This document shows, piece after piece, positions 35,503 to 44,731 of a stretch of 64,000 bases of DNA. Each line of letters opens with the position of its first letter. Position 1 is the stretch's first letter. The DNA comes from Cohnella sp. OV330 (GTDB taxonomy: Bacteria; Bacillota; Bacilli; Paenibacillales; Paenibacillaceae), in assembly GCF_900112065.1 (NCBI RefSeq), contig NZ_FOKE01000001.1, positions 574,828 to 638,827 of the forward strand, read 5' to 3'. A program made the translations under genes and the position numbers. Under the pieces are notes generated by a model. It was not told the DNA's origin, ran no database searches, and saw only the letters and a list, made by a program, of their open reading frames with translations.

Positions 35503-35579
35503 TTGGATGAAATGTCAGGACGCATCGCTTTGTGTAGCCTTTGCGCTTGCAGAGGCTCACTCCTCAAGCTCGCGACGCG

Positions 35580-37250
35580 TTATTTCAATATGACCGTTCC
35601 GTACGCGGGCAGCGTAATCGTGCCTTCCTTCAAGCCGGCGCCCGATTCGCTCGCGTACCACAGCTTGCGGTACGCCTTCGCCGATTCCGCATCAAGCGCG
35701 ATCGTCTTCGGCTCCGCCGTCAGATTGTGCGCGACGTAGACCCGCTCCTCCGCCGTCGCCCTGATAAAGGCGACCGTACCCGCGGGCGGTTCCGCCGCTA
35801 CCGGCACGATCGCGCCGTCCCGCAGCGCTGCCGACTGCCCGCGCAGCGCGATCAGCTCGCGATACCGGCTGAGCATCGAGCCCGCTTCGCCGTCCTGCGC
35901 CTCCACGCTCACGGCCGGATCCGTATTGGCGACCGAAGGCTCCCAGCGCGTCTGTCCGGTTCCCGCCTCGGACGGCTCTCGGATCGCCCCGCCTTTTCCA
36001 GCATTCGACTGCCCTTCTCCAGCATTCGTCCGGCCCTCGCCAGCCTGCGACGAATCCGGATCCGCCCCCGACTTCGTCCAGCGCATCGGCTCGCGCTTGC
36101 GCTCGTCGGCGCCGGCGCCCTGCATGCCGAACTCCTCGCCGTAGTAGACGAACGGTCGGCCCGGCATCGTGAGCAGCATCGCCGCCGCCAGCTTGCCCTT
36201 GGCGACGTCGCCGCCGGCCAGGCTCATGAAGCGGTCGCGGTCGTGGTTGTCGAGGAACGGCGCGTCAATGTACTTGCCGCCCGACTCCCGCGCGAAAATC
36301 TCGCTCGTCCGTTCCAGCCGGCTCGGCATGTCGGATGCCGTTCCTTTCGCGGCCGCATCTCGAATCCAGTCGCTCAAGTCGAAGTCGAACGTCGAGTCCA
36401 GCGCATTCTTCACGTAAGGCACGATTGCGCCGGCGCTCGACCATACTTCCCCGACCAGGTAGACGTCCGGATGCTTCGCGGTCAAGCCGCGCCGGAATTC
36501 CTGCCACCACGCCTGGTTTTTCTTCGCTACCGCCGGGCTGTTCGCCTGAGACTTGAAGTCCTCGTACACGTGCTTCGCCGCGTCGAGCCGGAAGCCGTCG
36601 ACGCCTTGATCGAGCCAATAGTTGCCGATCTTGATCATCTCGGCGCGCACCGCGGGCTCGTCAAAGTTCAGGTCGGGCATGCCGCTCCAAAACGTGCCAA
36701 GGTAATGGTCCCCGCCCCCGACCGCATGCCAAGCCTCGCCGCCCGTGGCGCTCATCGCCGACGTCGACAATCCACGATCCTCCGCCCAGGTATACCAGTT
36801 GCGATGCGCGTCATCCTTGCCCGAAGCGGACGCCGCGAACCAGGGATGCTCCGCGCTCGTATGGTTGACGACCAGGTCCATGAGCACCTTCATGCCGTGC
36901 TTATGCGCCGCGGCCAGCAGCGACTTGTAATCGTCCATCGTGCCGAACTGCGGGTTGATGCCGTAATAATCCGTCACGTCATAGCCGTGATAGCTCGGCG
37001 AAGGCTGGATCGGCGTGAGCCATAGTCCGTCGACGCCGAGCTCCTCCAGATAATCGAGCTTCTGCTCGATCCCCTTGATATCGCCGATCCCGTCGCCATT
37101 CGAATCGGCGAACGAGCGCACGAAGATTTCGTAGTAGACGCCCGAAGGTCCCTTCGCGTCCTCCGTTTTAACCGTTGAACAGGAGACGAGCAGCGAGCCG
37201 AGTGCCCCGACGGCCGCCGCAGCCGTGACGATGCGCCGAAGCTTTCGCAC
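35580..37250 (-). CDS. Lipoprotein GH13 alpha-amylase
   Basis: 556 residues from a GTG at 37250, preceded by GAGAGGTG. This start gives a proper lipoprotein signal (VRKLRRIVTAAAAVGALG, Cys24 in LLVSC); the frame is open 29 residues further. GH13 catalytic residues lie in GFRLDAAKHV, LVGEVWSS and FLDNHDRDR. Domain B carries DLVVNHTSAEHPW, and the C-terminal beta domain ends TVILK. An extra insert near residue ~405 has three 7-residue repeats (AGEGRTN, AGEGQSN, AGKGGAI). The enzyme is outside the cell, anchored to the membrane, and should cut starch or maltodextrin for the malEFG importer encoded just upstream. Confidence 0.93.
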   Translation of the reverse strand: MRKLRRIVTAAAAVGALGSLLVSCSTVKTEDAKGPSGVYYEIFVRSFADSNGDGIGDIKGIEQKLDYLEELGVDGLWLTPIQPSPSYHGYDVTDYYGINPQFGTMDDYKSLLAAAHKHGMKVLMDLVVNHTSAEHPWFAASASGKDDAHRNWYTWAEDRGLSTSAMSATGGEAWHAVGGGDHYLGTFWSGMPDLNFDEPAVRAEMIKIGNYWLDQGVDGFRLDAAKHVYEDFKSQANSPAVAKKNQAWWQEFRRGLTAKHPDVYLVGEVWSSAGAIVPYVKNALDSTFDFDLSDWIRDAAAKGTASDMPSRLERTSEIFARESGGKYIDAPFLDNHDRDRFMSLAGGDVAKGKLAAAMLLTMPGRPFVYYGEEFGMQGAGADERKREPMRWTKSGADPDSSQAGEGRTNAGEGQSNAGKGGAIREPSEAGTGQTRWEPSVANTDPAVSVEAQDGEAGSMLSRYRELIALRGQSAALRDGAIVPVAAEPPAGTVAFIRATAEERVYVAHNLTAEPKTIALDAESAKAYRKLWYASESGAGLKEGTITLPAYGTVILK

Positions 37251-37345
37251 CGCCGCACCTCTCTCCCCCGCGTCCGCACCCGTCTCCCCCTGCATCCCGC
37301 CGGCAACTGCCCCCGCTGGATCCGGCCGTCTTTTCATCGAGCGGA

Positions 37346-38179
37346 TCAGCCCTTGCTCGCGCCGGCCGTCAAGCCGTCCACCAAGAAGCGCTGCGTGTAC
37401 ATGAACAGAATCGTGATCGGAATCGCGACGAGCACGCAGCCAGCGGCGAACAGCGTGAATTCCGTACTATTATAAGCGTCGATGATATTCCACAGTCCGA
37501 CGGCCAGCGTCCACTTCTCCGGCGTACGCAAAATCATGCGCGCGAAGATGAAGTCGACCCAGGCGCCCGCGAACGTCGTGAGCGAGATATACGTCACGAT
37601 CGGCCGGGACAGCGGCAGAATGATGCTGGTGAAAATTTTCATATGGCTCGCGCCGTCGATGACCGCCGCCTCCTCGAGGCTGCGCGGAATCGTGTCGAAA
37701 AAGCCTTTAGCCACGAACATGCCGAGCGCGGCGCCCGCCGAGTAGACGATGATGAGCGCCCACTGCGTATCCAGCAGGTTCAGCATGTTGAAGATGACGA
37801 ACAGCGCCGTGATCGCGAGGAAGCCCGGGAACATGCCGAGGATCAGCACGACCGTCAGCATCGTCTTGCGGCCCTTGAACCGGAAGCGGGAAAACGCGTA
37901 CGCCGTCAGCAGTTGGATCAGCGTACCGAGAATCATGCTGATCGTCGCGACCTTCAGCGTGTTCCAATACCAGGTCGCGTACGGAATGCTCCGGTCCGCG
38001 CGATCGCGGAACAGATCGCGATAATGGTCCAGCGTCCAGTGCTGCGGGATGAACGTGTCGCTGAACAGGGAGTTGCCGACGCGGAAGGAGGACAGCAGCG
38101 TCCAGAGCGCCGGGTACAGCGCCGCGCATCCGATCAGAATGAGCAGCGCGTAGCTGAGTACCAGTTTCGAACGTTTCAT
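37346..38179 (-). CDS. Maltodextrin ABC transporter permease, MalG-like
   Basis: 277 residues, six membrane segments. The EAA loop is IPRSLEEAAVIDGASHMKIFTSIILPLSRP. Its ATG overlaps the MalF-like stop by 4 bp. It lies 95 bp upstream of the amylase. With MalE- and MalF-like partners it imports malto-oligosaccharides; the ATPase is probably a shared MsmX-type protein elsewhere. Confidence 0.94.
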   Translation of the reverse strand: MKRSKLVLSYALLILIGCAALYPALWTLLSSFRVGNSLFSDTFIPQHWTLDHYRDLFRDRADRSIPYATWYWNTLKVATISMILGTLIQLLTAYAFSRFRFKGRKTMLTVVLILGMFPGFLAITALFVIFNMLNLLDTQWALIIVYSAGAALGMFVAKGFFDTIPRSLEEAAVIDGASHMKIFTSIILPLSRPIVTYISLTTFAGAWVDFIFARMILRTPEKWTLAVGLWNIIDAYNSTEFTLFAAGCVLVAIPITILFMYTQRFLVDGLTAGASKG

Positions 38180-39468
38180 TGGATCATGTCCTCCTCCTTG
38201 AACGATTTAGTACGGGTGTATACCAGAATAGCCATCGTGGCGATGAACAGGAAGATCAAGATGGATACGGCAGCCGCGATGTTGTATTGGTTGAAATCCA
38301 GCGTCAGCTTATACAGCCAGGTGACGAGCAGGTCCGTTCTGCCGGCGTTGTTGTAATCCATCGTCGCGGGGTTGCCGCCGGTCAGCAGGAAGATGACGTT
38401 GAAATTGTTGATGTTGCCGGTGAACTGCGTGATCAGAAGCGGCGCCGTAGCGAACAGGATGTACGGCATCGTGATGTTGCGGAACTTCATCCAGGCCGAA
38501 GCGCCGTCCACGTCCGCCGCCTCGTACAGGTCCTTGGAGATGTTGGTCAGGATACCCATGACGAGCACCATCGAGACCGGGATGCCGATCCACATGTTGA
38601 CGACGACGACGGAAAACTTGGCCCAAAACGGATCATTCAGCCATGGCAGTCCTTCGAGTCCGAATGCCCGGAAGTAGGCGTTGATCGGACCGAATTTTTC
38701 GTTCAGCATGTTTTTCATGATGAGCAAGGAAACGAACTGAGGAATGGCATAGGGAATAATGAACAGCATGCGCCAGAAGCCTTTGAACTTGATGCCCTTC
38801 TGGTTGACTAGCAGCGCGACGAGAATGCCGCCGAAGTAGCAGGTCACGGTGGCTAGGATCGCCCAGATGATCGTCCAGGTCAAGACGCCGAAGAACGTAT
38901 TGCTCCAGACATTCAGGTTGAACAGCTTGTGGAACGTAGCGAAGCCGACCCAATCGACGAGGTTTTTGGGCGGTATATGGTTGGGCGACGCATAATTGGT
39001 GAACGCGATCAACGAGGTGAAGATGATCGGCATGACCGTGAAGAACAGCACGCCGAGAAACGGCAGCGCGAGCAGCAGCCACGGGAATACGTCGTTCTTC
39101 AGGCCGTGGATCTCTTTGCCTTGCTGGATGCGCAGTCCGACCCGATAAGCGTCGCGAATATTCAAAATGTAAATGAGCAGGAATACGACGACGACGAGCG
39201 CCGCGAGGACGCCGTGAATCATCATGAAAATCGAATGGTCCCCTTCGACCATGACGCTGATCTTGCCTTTTTTCTCGAAATGACGTCCCTTGTCGCCAAG
39301 GGTCATGAGCCCGTCCAGATAGGGAAACAACTGCGCCGCTACGATATAAATGCCGGCTGCGTGCGTAAGAAGCAGCATCGCCGCTTTTTTGTGCTGCTTG
39401 TTGTAGAACTGGCCGAGTCCCGCAAATAAAACCGACAGCCAGGCGGCCGACATTGCTTGTCGCTTCAA
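38176..39468 (-). CDS. Maltodextrin ABC transporter permease, MalF-like
   Basis: About 430 residues. A TTG at 39468 after GGAGAGGG is preferred; an ATG at 39495 lies against a stem-loop without a ribosome site. The N-terminus has AGLGQFYNKQHKKAAMLLL, a TM2-like pair seen in B. subtilis MdxF-type proteins, then the usual MalF membrane domain with the EAA loop SKDLYEAADVDGASAWMKFRNITMPY. Forms the channel with MalG. Confidence 0.93.
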   Translation of the reverse strand: MKRQAMSAAWLSVLFAGLGQFYNKQHKKAAMLLLTHAAGIYIVAAQLFPYLDGLMTLGDKGRHFEKKGKISVMVEGDHSIFMMIHGVLAALVVVVFLLIYILNIRDAYRVGLRIQQGKEIHGLKNDVFPWLLLALPFLGVLFFTVMPIIFTSLIAFTNYASPNHIPPKNLVDWVGFATFHKLFNLNVWSNTFFGVLTWTIIWAILATVTCYFGGILVALLVNQKGIKFKGFWRMLFIIPYAIPQFVSLLIMKNMLNEKFGPINAYFRAFGLEGLPWLNDPFWAKFSVVVVNMWIGIPVSMVLVMGILTNISKDLYEAADVDGASAWMKFRNITMPYILFATAPLLITQFTGNINNFNVIFLLTGGNPATMDYNNAGRTDLLVTWLYKLTLDFNQYNIAAAVSILIFLFIATMAILVYTRTKSFKEEDMIQ

Positions 39469-39497
39469 ACAGGCCCTCTCCTTCCTTAAAGCCATTA

Positions 39498-39520
39498 CAC
39501 CCGCCGGGCTGCGGCGGGTG
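39498..39520 (-). repeat. Stem-loop between malE- and malF-like genes
   Basis: CACCCGCCG / CGGCGGGTG arms around five bases, no T-run. Position after malE and before malF is classic for an RNA-stabilising element that raises binding-protein mRNA over permease mRNA. Confidence 0.65.
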
Positions 39521-39556
39521 AATGGTTGTGATGTTGTTCCCTAGAGGTTAAGCGGA

Positions 39557-40885
39557 TTATTGAGCGGTCGCGATAGCGTCCTTGATTTTCTTCGCCCAGT
39601 CGTCCATCGTCTTTTGCGCGTCCGCTTTGTCGTTCCACAGGGAGGACAGCGCGGCTTCGTGCGTCGACCAGAAGGCGTTCATGCCCGCGACCTTCGGCAT
39701 CGGCGTGGAGTTGTCGAACTGCTTCAGGAAGACGCTCGCGAACGGATCGCTCGTGACCTTCTCGCTTGCGGCTACGTTTTTGTTCGCAGGCAGGCTGCCG
39801 AACATTTCGAAGTTTTTCGCTTGGAATTCCTCGGAGGAGATCAGCTCGGCGAACATCTTCGATGCGATCGGGTACTTCGTGTTCGCGTTGACGAGGAAGC
39901 CCTTGACGCCCGAGAACGGCATCATCGGCTTGCCGTTCGGCAGCGTCGGATATTCGGCGACGCCGAGGTTCTTGACGCTCTTCTTGAACTCTTCGGTCTG
40001 CCACGGACCGCTGACGTTCATGGCCAGTTTGCCTTCGTTGAAGAGGCTCGTCTTGATGTCGGCCTTCACGTCGGCCGCCTTGATCGGCAGGATGTCCTTC
40101 AGGCTCTGGAAGAACTTCGCGGCTTCTACGCCTTCCGGCTTGTTGATGCCGATGTCGCTCTCGTCGGTGCCGTCCTTGCCGAATACGTACGCGCCGTATC
40201 CGCCGAAGAAGCCCCAGCTCCAGTATCCGTTTCCGAGTTCCCACATATAAGCGTATTTGTTAGCCTTGGGGTCGTTATACGTCTTCGCGAACTTGATGAC
40301 GTCGTCCCAAGTCTTCGGCATTTCGCCGTTCGGTACCAGGTCCTTGTTGTAGAAGACCGCCGTCGTCTCGACGGACATCGGATAGCCGTACAGCACGCCG
40401 TCCATCGTGAAGGCGTCGACCGACTTCTCGGAGTTGTTCGCCTTCGTCTCTTCCTCATGCAGGTCGTTCGGCAGAATGACGCCGGCTTGCACTGCCGAGC
40501 CCAGACGGTCGTGCACGGCGGAGAAGACGTCGGCGCCGACGCCGGCAGGGCCGTCGGTGATCATCTTTTCGATCGATTTGTCCGGACCTACGTCCTCGAC
40601 TTTAACGTCGATGTTGTACTTCTCCTTGAATACTTTGGCGGCTTCGTCGACGATGCCCTTCTCGCTGGCGCTGTACCACACGGTCAGCTTGGCGCCTTCT
40701 TCAGGCGCATACGTTTCTTCTTCGGATGCCGACGCGGACGCGGAAGCCGATGCGGACGGCGCGGCCGACTCGCTAGCCGGCGCCGAAGACGCGGCGTTGT
40801 TGTTATTGTTGCTGCCTCCGCAAGCCGTCAATCCGGCTACGAGAGCCGTCGATACGAGAAGCGCGGATACCTTTTTGATTTCCAT
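39557..40885 (-). CDS. Maltodextrin ABC transporter substrate-binding lipoprotein, MalE-like
   Basis: 442 residues, start ATG at 40885 (MEIKKVSALLV) with AAAGGGG upstream; a TTG six bases earlier is too close. Lipobox GLTAC, then a Ser/Ala-rich linker. Mature domain KLTVWYSASEKGIVDEAAKVFKEKYNIDVKVEDVG is the maltose-binding type. PMMPFSGVKGFLVNANTKYP also fits MalE. It lies divergent from a LacI gene, with CAAACGTTTG boxes in between. Confidence 0.94.
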   Translation of the reverse strand: MEIKKVSALLVSTALVAGLTACGGSNNNNNAASSAPASESAAPSASASASASASEEETYAPEEGAKLTVWYSASEKGIVDEAAKVFKEKYNIDVKVEDVGPDKSIEKMITDGPAGVGADVFSAVHDRLGSAVQAGVILPNDLHEEETKANNSEKSVDAFTMDGVLYGYPMSVETTAVFYNKDLVPNGEMPKTWDDVIKFAKTYNDPKANKYAYMWELGNGYWSWGFFGGYGAYVFGKDGTDESDIGINKPEGVEAAKFFQSLKDILPIKAADVKADIKTSLFNEGKLAMNVSGPWQTEEFKKSVKNLGVAEYPTLPNGKPMMPFSGVKGFLVNANTKYPIASKMFAELISSEEFQAKNFEMFGSLPANKNVAASEKVTSDPFASVFLKQFDNSTPMPKVAGMNAFWSTHEAALSSLWNDKADAQKTMDDWAKKIKDAIATAQ

Positions 40886-41044
40886 TTGCAAATGACCCCT
40901 TTCATAGATAGGAACTTGCGATGAAGCATGGCGGCCCGAACGGAGTTAAAAACGTCCTGGGCTTTACGTCGGTTTACGCGGTCTCGACATTCGTGCGCAG
41001 CATTCGTTGCGTGCTAGTTTGCGCGTTTACATATGGAAATATGT

Positions 41045-41060
41045 TAGTGCAAACGTTTGT
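41045..41060. promoter_or_regulatory. LacI-type operator 1 (malE side)
   Basis: TAGTGCAAACGTTTGT, palindromic core CAAACGTTTG, about 160 bp upstream of the malE-like ATG. Identical over 16 bases to a site inside the GH15 gene. Confidence 0.75.
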
Positions 41061-41195
41061 CCGAAACGCAATGTTAAAACATAAACCAACTGATTTACAG
41101 CTGCATCCCCCGACTAAATTCCGTCAATCCTGCGTTTAAACCCTTGAAAGCGCTTGATCTACGTCACTCACTATACCGCATTCCATACAACTTGT

Positions 41196-41209
41196 AAAAA
41201 CGTTTGCAC
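41196..41209. promoter_or_regulatory. LacI-type operator 2
   Basis: AAAAACGTTTGCAC, one half matches the CAAACGTTTG palindrome fully, the other is degenerate. Confidence 0.55.
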
Positions 41210-41385
41210 AACTCATTTTCAAGCCTTTTTCCTATTTAATCGCTTGTTTACTTTCGGAAACGCCCTGATTCATACGATTTTCTTCGTTTTTTGATGCCGA
41301 CTCCCTGTCCTTTATTTTTCTATTTACTTTGATAATCGGCTGGGATAGGATGAGTATAGTTGTTCATTCTTAGGCGCATCATAAG

Positions 41386-41400
41386 TTCAAACGTTTGCAC
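41386..41400. promoter_or_regulatory. LacI-type operator 3 (lacI side)
   Basis: TTCAAACGTTTGCAC, 34 bp upstream of the LacI start codon, placed for autoregulation. Confidence 0.75.
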
Positions 41401-41433
41401 ATAATGTCTGCGCCACTCGCGGAGGTACCCGAT

Positions 41434-42462
41434 ATGGTCACCATCAAAGACATCGCGAGACTCGCTGGCGTATCCCCTTCTACTGTATCCAGAGTGGTGT
41501 CCAACCATCCGCGGATCAGCCCGGAGACGTCCCGCAAAGTAAAAGCGATCATGGAAGAGCAAGGCTATCACCCTAACGTGATGGCCAAGAGTCTCGTATC
41601 CAAAACGACGCAAACGCTCGGCATCATGCTGCCCAGGCCGGCCGAGGAGCTTTTTCAGAACTATTTTTTCGGCGAGCTGCTGCGCGGCATCGTCACCCAG
41701 GCGACGCGCATGAACTACGACTTGCTCATGACGACGGCCACTTCTTCGTCCGACGAAGTGAATACGATTTCACGTCTCGTCCGCGGACGCAGAGTCGACG
41801 GCGTGCTGCTCCTCGCCTCCAAGCGAGACGACCCGCTAATCGCTTTTTTGAGCCAGGAGCGGTTTCCTTTCGTCCTGATCGGGAGAAGCGAGGCATACCC
41901 CGATGCGGCCATGGTAGACAATAACAACGTGCAAACGGCATACGACGCCACTCAACACCTGATCTCCCAAGGACACAAGCGAATCGGCTTCGTGAGCGGT
42001 CCGCCCGACCTCACGTTGTCGCACGACCGGCTGCTCGGCTACCGGCAGGCGCTTGACGAGCATGACCTGGAGACGCGCGCCGAATGGATCGTCGAAGGCG
42101 AATTTTTGCAGGAGAGCGGCTTCCGCGCCATGTCCCAGTTCATGAGCCTGCCCGAACGTCCTACCGCGATCGTCGTCATCGACGATAATGTGGCCTTCGG
42201 CGTGCTGCGCGGACTGTCGGAGCTGGGCTACCGCGTGCCGGACGATATCAGTCTCGTCAGCTTCAACAATATCGCGCTGTCCGAGATGGCCTCGCCACCG
42301 CTGTCCTCCGTGGATATCGGGACGTATTCGCTCGGCTATACGGCGGTTCAGTCGCTGCTGCGCGTCATAAGCGGCGAGCCGATCCATCAGAATCCCGTCA
42401 TTATCCCGCATCGCCTTATCGTGCGGGAATCCTCGATGAACCCGACGTTTAAAAGGAGCTGA
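41434..42462 (+). CDS. LacI-family transcriptional regulator (MalR-like)
   Basis: 342 residues; the ATG at 41434 follows GGAGG with good spacing and gives the standard MVTIKDIARLAGVSPSTVSRVV HTH start. The hinge helix NVMAKSLVS and the periplasmic-binding-like sugar domain follow. The C-terminal region has FNNIALSEMASPPLSSVDI, typical of the family. Divergent from malEFG-amylase and 5 bp before the GH15 gene. CAAACGTTTG boxes at its promoter and the malE promoter make it the likely maltodextrin repressor. Confidence 0.95.
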   Translation: MVTIKDIARLAGVSPSTVSRVVSNHPRISPETSRKVKAIMEEQGYHPNVMAKSLVSKTTQTLGIMLPRPAEELFQNYFFGELLRGIVTQATRMNYDLLMTTATSSSDEVNTISRLVRGRRVDGVLLLASKRDDPLIAFLSQERFPFVLIGRSEAYPDAAMVDNNNVQTAYDATQHLISQGHKRIGFVSGPPDLTLSHDRLLGYRQALDEHDLETRAEWIVEGEFLQESGFRAMSQFMSLPERPTAIVVIDDNVAFGVLRGLSELGYRVPDDISLVSFNNIALSEMASPPLSSVDIGTYSLGYTAVQSLLRVISGEPIHQNPVIIPHRLIVRESSMNPTFKRS

Positions 42463-42467
42463 CAACT

Positions 42468-44432
42468 ATGAACGACAACAAGCCCTATCTCGTGGATGCG
42501 GTCATCGGCAACGGGCGCACCCTCGCTTCGATCGGCCGCACCGGACGCCTCTACCGGCTATGGTGGCCGCATATCGATTTTCCGCAGCACGTGGACGTCA
42601 TCCGGACGGGCCTCAAAATGGACGGCTTCGGCGACGGCACCGTCTGGTTCGACGAAGCGGACGCTGGCTGGACGCATGAGATCGCCTACGTGCCGCGCAC
42701 GAATATCGTACAGATCGACGCGCGATCGGACCGGTATCCGCTGGAGGTCGCACAACGCGACTTCGCCGTGCCCGGTGCCGATATTGTCGTACGGGACTAC
42801 GCGATCACGAACCGGTCGGATGCGGTAGTATCGTTTTCGTTCGTTTGGTACTCGTCTTTTCAGATTACCGAGAGCGCGCTGTACAATACGACGATGTTCG
42901 ACGACGGGTCGGACAGCTTGATTCATTACCGGCAGCGCACTTTTTTTGCGGTTTCTAGTGCAAACGTTTGTGCAGGCTATCAATGCGGGCATGCGCGGGA
43001 GGGCGCGAATCACGCTTGGCTCGGCGGCAATGACATCGATATGCAGCCCGACGGTTCGCTCGTCTGGCACTTCGCGGACGTCGCGCCCGGCGAAACGGTC
43101 TCTATGCCGGTCTATATCGCCGCCGGCACGACGCGGGCCGAAGCGCTTGAGGTCATGGCCGTCGCCAAGGCGAAGCGCGCGGCAGACTGGCGCGCCAAGA
43201 CCGAGGCGTATTGGCATGCCTACCTGGAGGCCGCAGCGCCTTGCCCTGCGGGTGCGGACGCCGATATCGCCGAAGCGTACGAGCGTTCGCTGCTAACGTT
43301 CCGCCTGATGGCGGACAAAGAGACCGGCAGCCTGCTGGCAGCGCCCGAGCCCGACGAGACCTTCTCGCGCTGCGGCGGGTACGCGTATTGCTGGGGGAGG
43401 GATGCCGCCTTTATTACGACGGCGCTCAATAAGGCGGGATTGACCGGCGTGTCGGAAAAGTTTTACGACTGGACGCTTACCGCCCAAGAGCCGAACGGCT
43501 CCTGGCAGCAGCGGCACTATCACGACGGCAGCCTTGCGCCTTCGTGGGGGCTCCAAATCGACGAGGGCGCCTCGATATTATGGGGCATGTGGCAGCTGTA
43601 CGAGCAGACCGGAGACCGCAGCTTCGTTGAGCGGATGTGGCCGGCGATCTCGCGCGGCGCCGTCTTCCTCGCTTCCTTTATCGACGAGAAGACAGGTCTG
43701 CCGCTGCCGAGCATGGATCTCTGGGAGGAGCGCAAAGGCGAGCATACTTACTCTGCCTCCGCCGTGTGCGGCGGACTTAGAGCCGCAGCTGCCTTCGGCC
43801 GGCTGATGGGCCACGAAGAACCGGCGGCGCAGTGGGAGAAGATCGCGGCCGGCATCGCCTCGGCCATCGCGTCGCGCTGCTGGAACGAAGCGGAAGGCAG
43901 CTTCTACCGCGGCCTCCATCTGTCCGTCGACGCCGGCAGGTTCGCCAGCGCGGCCGCCCTCGGCGTTTCCGGCGCCGCATCCCGCGACGCCAAGGGCTAC
44001 GAGCGGTTCACGCTCGACGTCGATCCGGTCGTCGACATCAGCCTGCTCGGCGTGTCCGTGCCGTTCGCCGTCCTGCCGGCGGACCACGACTATATGCGCC
44101 GCACGGCCGACGCGATCGAGCGCAAGCTGACCGTGCCCGGCGTCGGCGGCATCAAGCGCTACGAGGACGACGGCTACATCGGCGGCAACCCTTGGATTCT
44201 GACGACGCTCTGGCTGGCGCAATACCGCGTGCAGAACGGCCAGTTCGCCGAAGCCCGCGAACTGCTCCAGTGGGCGCTCGATCATCGCACCGAGACCGGC
44301 CTCTTGCCCGAGCAGGCCGACCGCGATACCGGCGCCCCCGCCTGGATCGTGCCGCTCACCTGGTCGCATGCGATGTTCGTGCTGACCGTGTCTATGCTTG
44401 CGGAAGCCGGGTATTGGTCGGGGAAGGAATGA
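42468..44432 (+). CDS. GH15 glucoamylase/glucodextranase-type enzyme
   Basis: 654 residues. N-terminal beta-sandwich (1-270), then an (alpha/alpha)6 barrel. Barrel landmarks: GYAYCWGRDAAFITTALNKAG, EPNGSWQQRHYHDGSLAPSWGLQIDEGASILWG, the acid in MDLWEERKGEHTYSAS and the base in TGLLPEQAD. It cuts glucose from the ends of malto-oligosaccharides. No signal peptide, so it is cytosolic and works on what malEFG imports. It is translationally close to lacI (5 bp). A LacI-type box lies within its coding sequence. Confidence 0.93.
   Translation: MNDNKPYLVDAVIGNGRTLASIGRTGRLYRLWWPHIDFPQHVDVIRTGLKMDGFGDGTVWFDEADAGWTHEIAYVPRTNIVQIDARSDRYPLEVAQRDFAVPGADIVVRDYAITNRSDAVVSFSFVWYSSFQITESALYNTTMFDDGSDSLIHYRQRTFFAVSSANVCAGYQCGHAREGANHAWLGGNDIDMQPDGSLVWHFADVAPGETVSMPVYIAAGTTRAEALEVMAVAKAKRAADWRAKTEAYWHAYLEAAAPCPAGADADIAEAYERSLLTFRLMADKETGSLLAAPEPDETFSRCGGYAYCWGRDAAFITTALNKAGLTGVSEKFYDWTLTAQEPNGSWQQRHYHDGSLAPSWGLQIDEGASILWGMWQLYEQTGDRSFVERMWPAISRGAVFLASFIDEKTGLPLPSMDLWEERKGEHTYSASAVCGGLRAAAAFGRLMGHEEPAAQWEKIAAGIASAIASRCWNEAEGSFYRGLHLSVDAGRFASAAALGVSGAASRDAKGYERFTLDVDPVVDISLLGVSVPFAVLPADHDYMRRTADAIERKLTVPGVGGIKRYEDDGYIGGNPWILTTLWLAQYRVQNGQFAEARELLQWALDHRTETGLLPEQADRDTGAPAWIVPLTWSHAMFVLTVSMLAEAGYWSGKE
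42956..42974. promoter_or_regulatory. LacI-type operator inside GH15 gene
   Basis: TAGTGCAAACGTTTGTGCA; the first 16 bases equal operator 1 at 41,045. It encodes S-A-N-V-C-A with AGT and TGT codons that are rare in this GC-rich gene. Confidence 0.65.
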
Positions 44433-44447
44433 GCGAGAACGACAAGC

Positions 44448-44477
44448 AAAAAGAACCGCCGCGAGGCGGTTCTTTTT
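44448..44477 (+). terminator. Terminator after GH15 gene
   Basis: AAGAACCGCC / GGCGGTTCTT stem followed by TTTTTG on the plus strand, 15 bp past the stop. Confidence 0.9.
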
Positions 44478-44509
44478 GTTTTCCAAGAATCGCGCAAGTT
44501 CCCTTACGT

Positions 44510-44700
44510 CGGCGTAACGGCTGCAACGTTGCTTTTCCCGCTTGCTGCTATTCCCGAGCCTGGTCGCCCCGCTGTAGCCGCGATTTACACGCTTGCTGCC
44601 CGCAGTCGGTCCGGCAACGTTGCTTTTCCCGCTTATAGCCTCACTTTAGCCTCGTCGCCTCACTGTAGTCGCGTTTTTCCCGCTTCCAGCTATGCAGGCT
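44510..44700. repeat. Degenerate repeat array with TTTTCCCGCTT units
   Basis: CGCTT-ending units at 44533, 44584 (degenerate TTTACACGCTT), 44624 and 44675; steps of 51, 40 and 51 bp. GCAACGTTGCTTTTCCCGCT occurs twice (44523 and 44614). It fills the convergent gap between the GH15 gene and the S66 peptidase. Stem-loops are less regular than in the other arrays. Confidence 0.6.
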
Positions 44701-44731
44701 AGCCGACAGCTGCATATTTCCGCCCATCCGC

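Larger units (their letters stand above)
40886..41433. other. Divergent control region malE-lacI
   Basis: 548 bp, AT-rich compared with the rest of the window. It holds three LacI-type CAAACGTTTG-like boxes (about 41,050, 41,198 and 41,388) and a cre-like TGAAAGCGCTTGAT near 41,146. No gene was found. Confidence 0.75.

Noticed and set aside
37250-37337. ATG at 37337 as amylase start
   Set aside because: It would put 29 charged residues before a clean lipoprotein signal and has no ribosome site; the GTG at 37250 has GAGAGGTG.
41144-41160. cre site TGAAAGCGCTTGAT in malE-lacI gap
   Set aside because: Left half fits well but the right end deviates at two fixed positions; left as a note in the gap entry rather than a separate feature.
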